Below, piece after piece: positions 6,937 to 7,158 of a stretch of 7,158 nucleotides of DNA (positions are counted from its first letter, which is position 1; each line of letters begins with the position of its first letter). The stretch is taken from contig CABUAL010000095.1 in NCBI GenBank assembly GCA_902489515.1, forward strand, positions 1-7,158, written 5' to 3'. The translations under genes and the position numbers were made by a program. Source of the DNA: an uncultured Collinsella sp. Lineage in GTDB: Bacteria > Actinomycetota > Coriobacteriia > Coriobacteriales > Coriobacteriaceae. The notes under the pieces are model-generated. The model did no database searches, was not told the DNA's origin, and saw nothing but the letters and a program-made list of their open reading frames with translations.

Positions 6937-7158
6937 TTACCGATCGGCAGTCTCATCCTTCAACATATCTTGAACAAGCATGCCGGCACGAACACCCTTA
7001 AGGTACCACTCGCCTCGCCCGGTCAGGCATATGCCGTTTGCAAGCTGGCCGCCATCATCGTTATAACGAGAAACGACCTCGATAAGGCCATCAGAATCCA
7101 AACGGTCGATTGCAGCGCGGGCACGATACGGCGAAACCCCTACGCACTCGGAGAGTGT
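6937..7158 (-). CDS. Winged helix-turn-helix protein, C-terminal part
   Basis: An open frame enters from the right edge and ends at TAA (6939-6937), giving 73 visible residues. They read as a winged helix: TLSECVGVSPYRARAAIDRL looks like helix 2, turn and recognition helix, followed by DSDGLIEVVSRYNDDGGQL as strand and wing, then GICLTGRGEWYLKGVRAGML as the closing strand and helix. The pattern 'small gene-end helix, then LTGRGEWYL' is typical of MarR-like and related wHTH domains whose last helix follows 'LTxxG'. The N-terminus lies outside the window, so length, partner domains and targets are unknown. It is probably a transcription factor; I do not recognise the family. It is co-directional with pyrG but closed off by its own terminator. 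Confidence 0.75.
   Translation of the reverse strand, partial: TLSECVGVSPYRARAAIDRLDSDGLIEVVSRYNDDGGQLANGICLTGRGEWYLKGVRAGMLVQDMLKDETADR

Overview
The window reads as an ordinary chromosomal stretch of a GC-rich Gram-positive bacterium. All six recognisable genes lie on the minus strand, so they read from high to low coordinates. Three things suggest an actinobacterium, most likely of the Coriobacteriia (Collinsella-like): codons biased to G/C in third position, pyrG followed directly by a XerD-type recombinase (as in other actinobacteria), and the mraZ-rsmH-ftsL-ftsI start of the division and cell wall (dcw) cluster. The taxon is an inference from gene content and protein flavour, not from a search.

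Layout from right to left, in the direction of transcription. 7158-6937 is the C-terminal part of a small winged-helix DNA-binding protein, closed by a textbook intrinsic terminator (6911-6878). A 180-base intergenic region then leads into pyrG (6756-5095, CTP synthase). Two bases after the pyrG stop, a GTG codon starts xerD (5092-4151). A long non-coding region (4150-3688, 463 bases) separates xerD from mraZ. It holds a probable terminator or REP-like inverted-repeat pair, several further inverted repeats, G-rich direct repeats resembling MraZ operators, and a clear sigma-70-type promoter (TTGAAA, 17 bases, TATTAT). From there mraZ (3687-3253), rsmH (3232-2267), ftsL-like (2176-1706) and ftsI (1688 to the window edge) follow as a probable operon.

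The genes fit together as cell-cycle housekeeping. CTP synthase makes a nucleotide needed for nucleic acid and phospholipid synthesis. XerD resolves chromosome dimers at division. MraZ is the usual transcriptional regulator of the dcw cluster. RsmH methylates 16S rRNA. FtsL and FtsI are septal membrane proteins, FtsI being the transpeptidase that crosslinks septal peptidoglycan.

I do not see a clearly new biological system. Two places deserve attention. The first is the mraZ control region: a GGGGAAC-NN-CCCC palindrome occurs once inside the promoter spacer and again in the 5' leader, next to phased TGGG repeats. The second is the left edge: the ftsI sequence stops matching its family exactly between the VAG and KTG of the third transpeptidase motif. 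The last 38 bases look like foreign DNA, possibly the end of an IS3-like insertion sequence, or an assembly junction.
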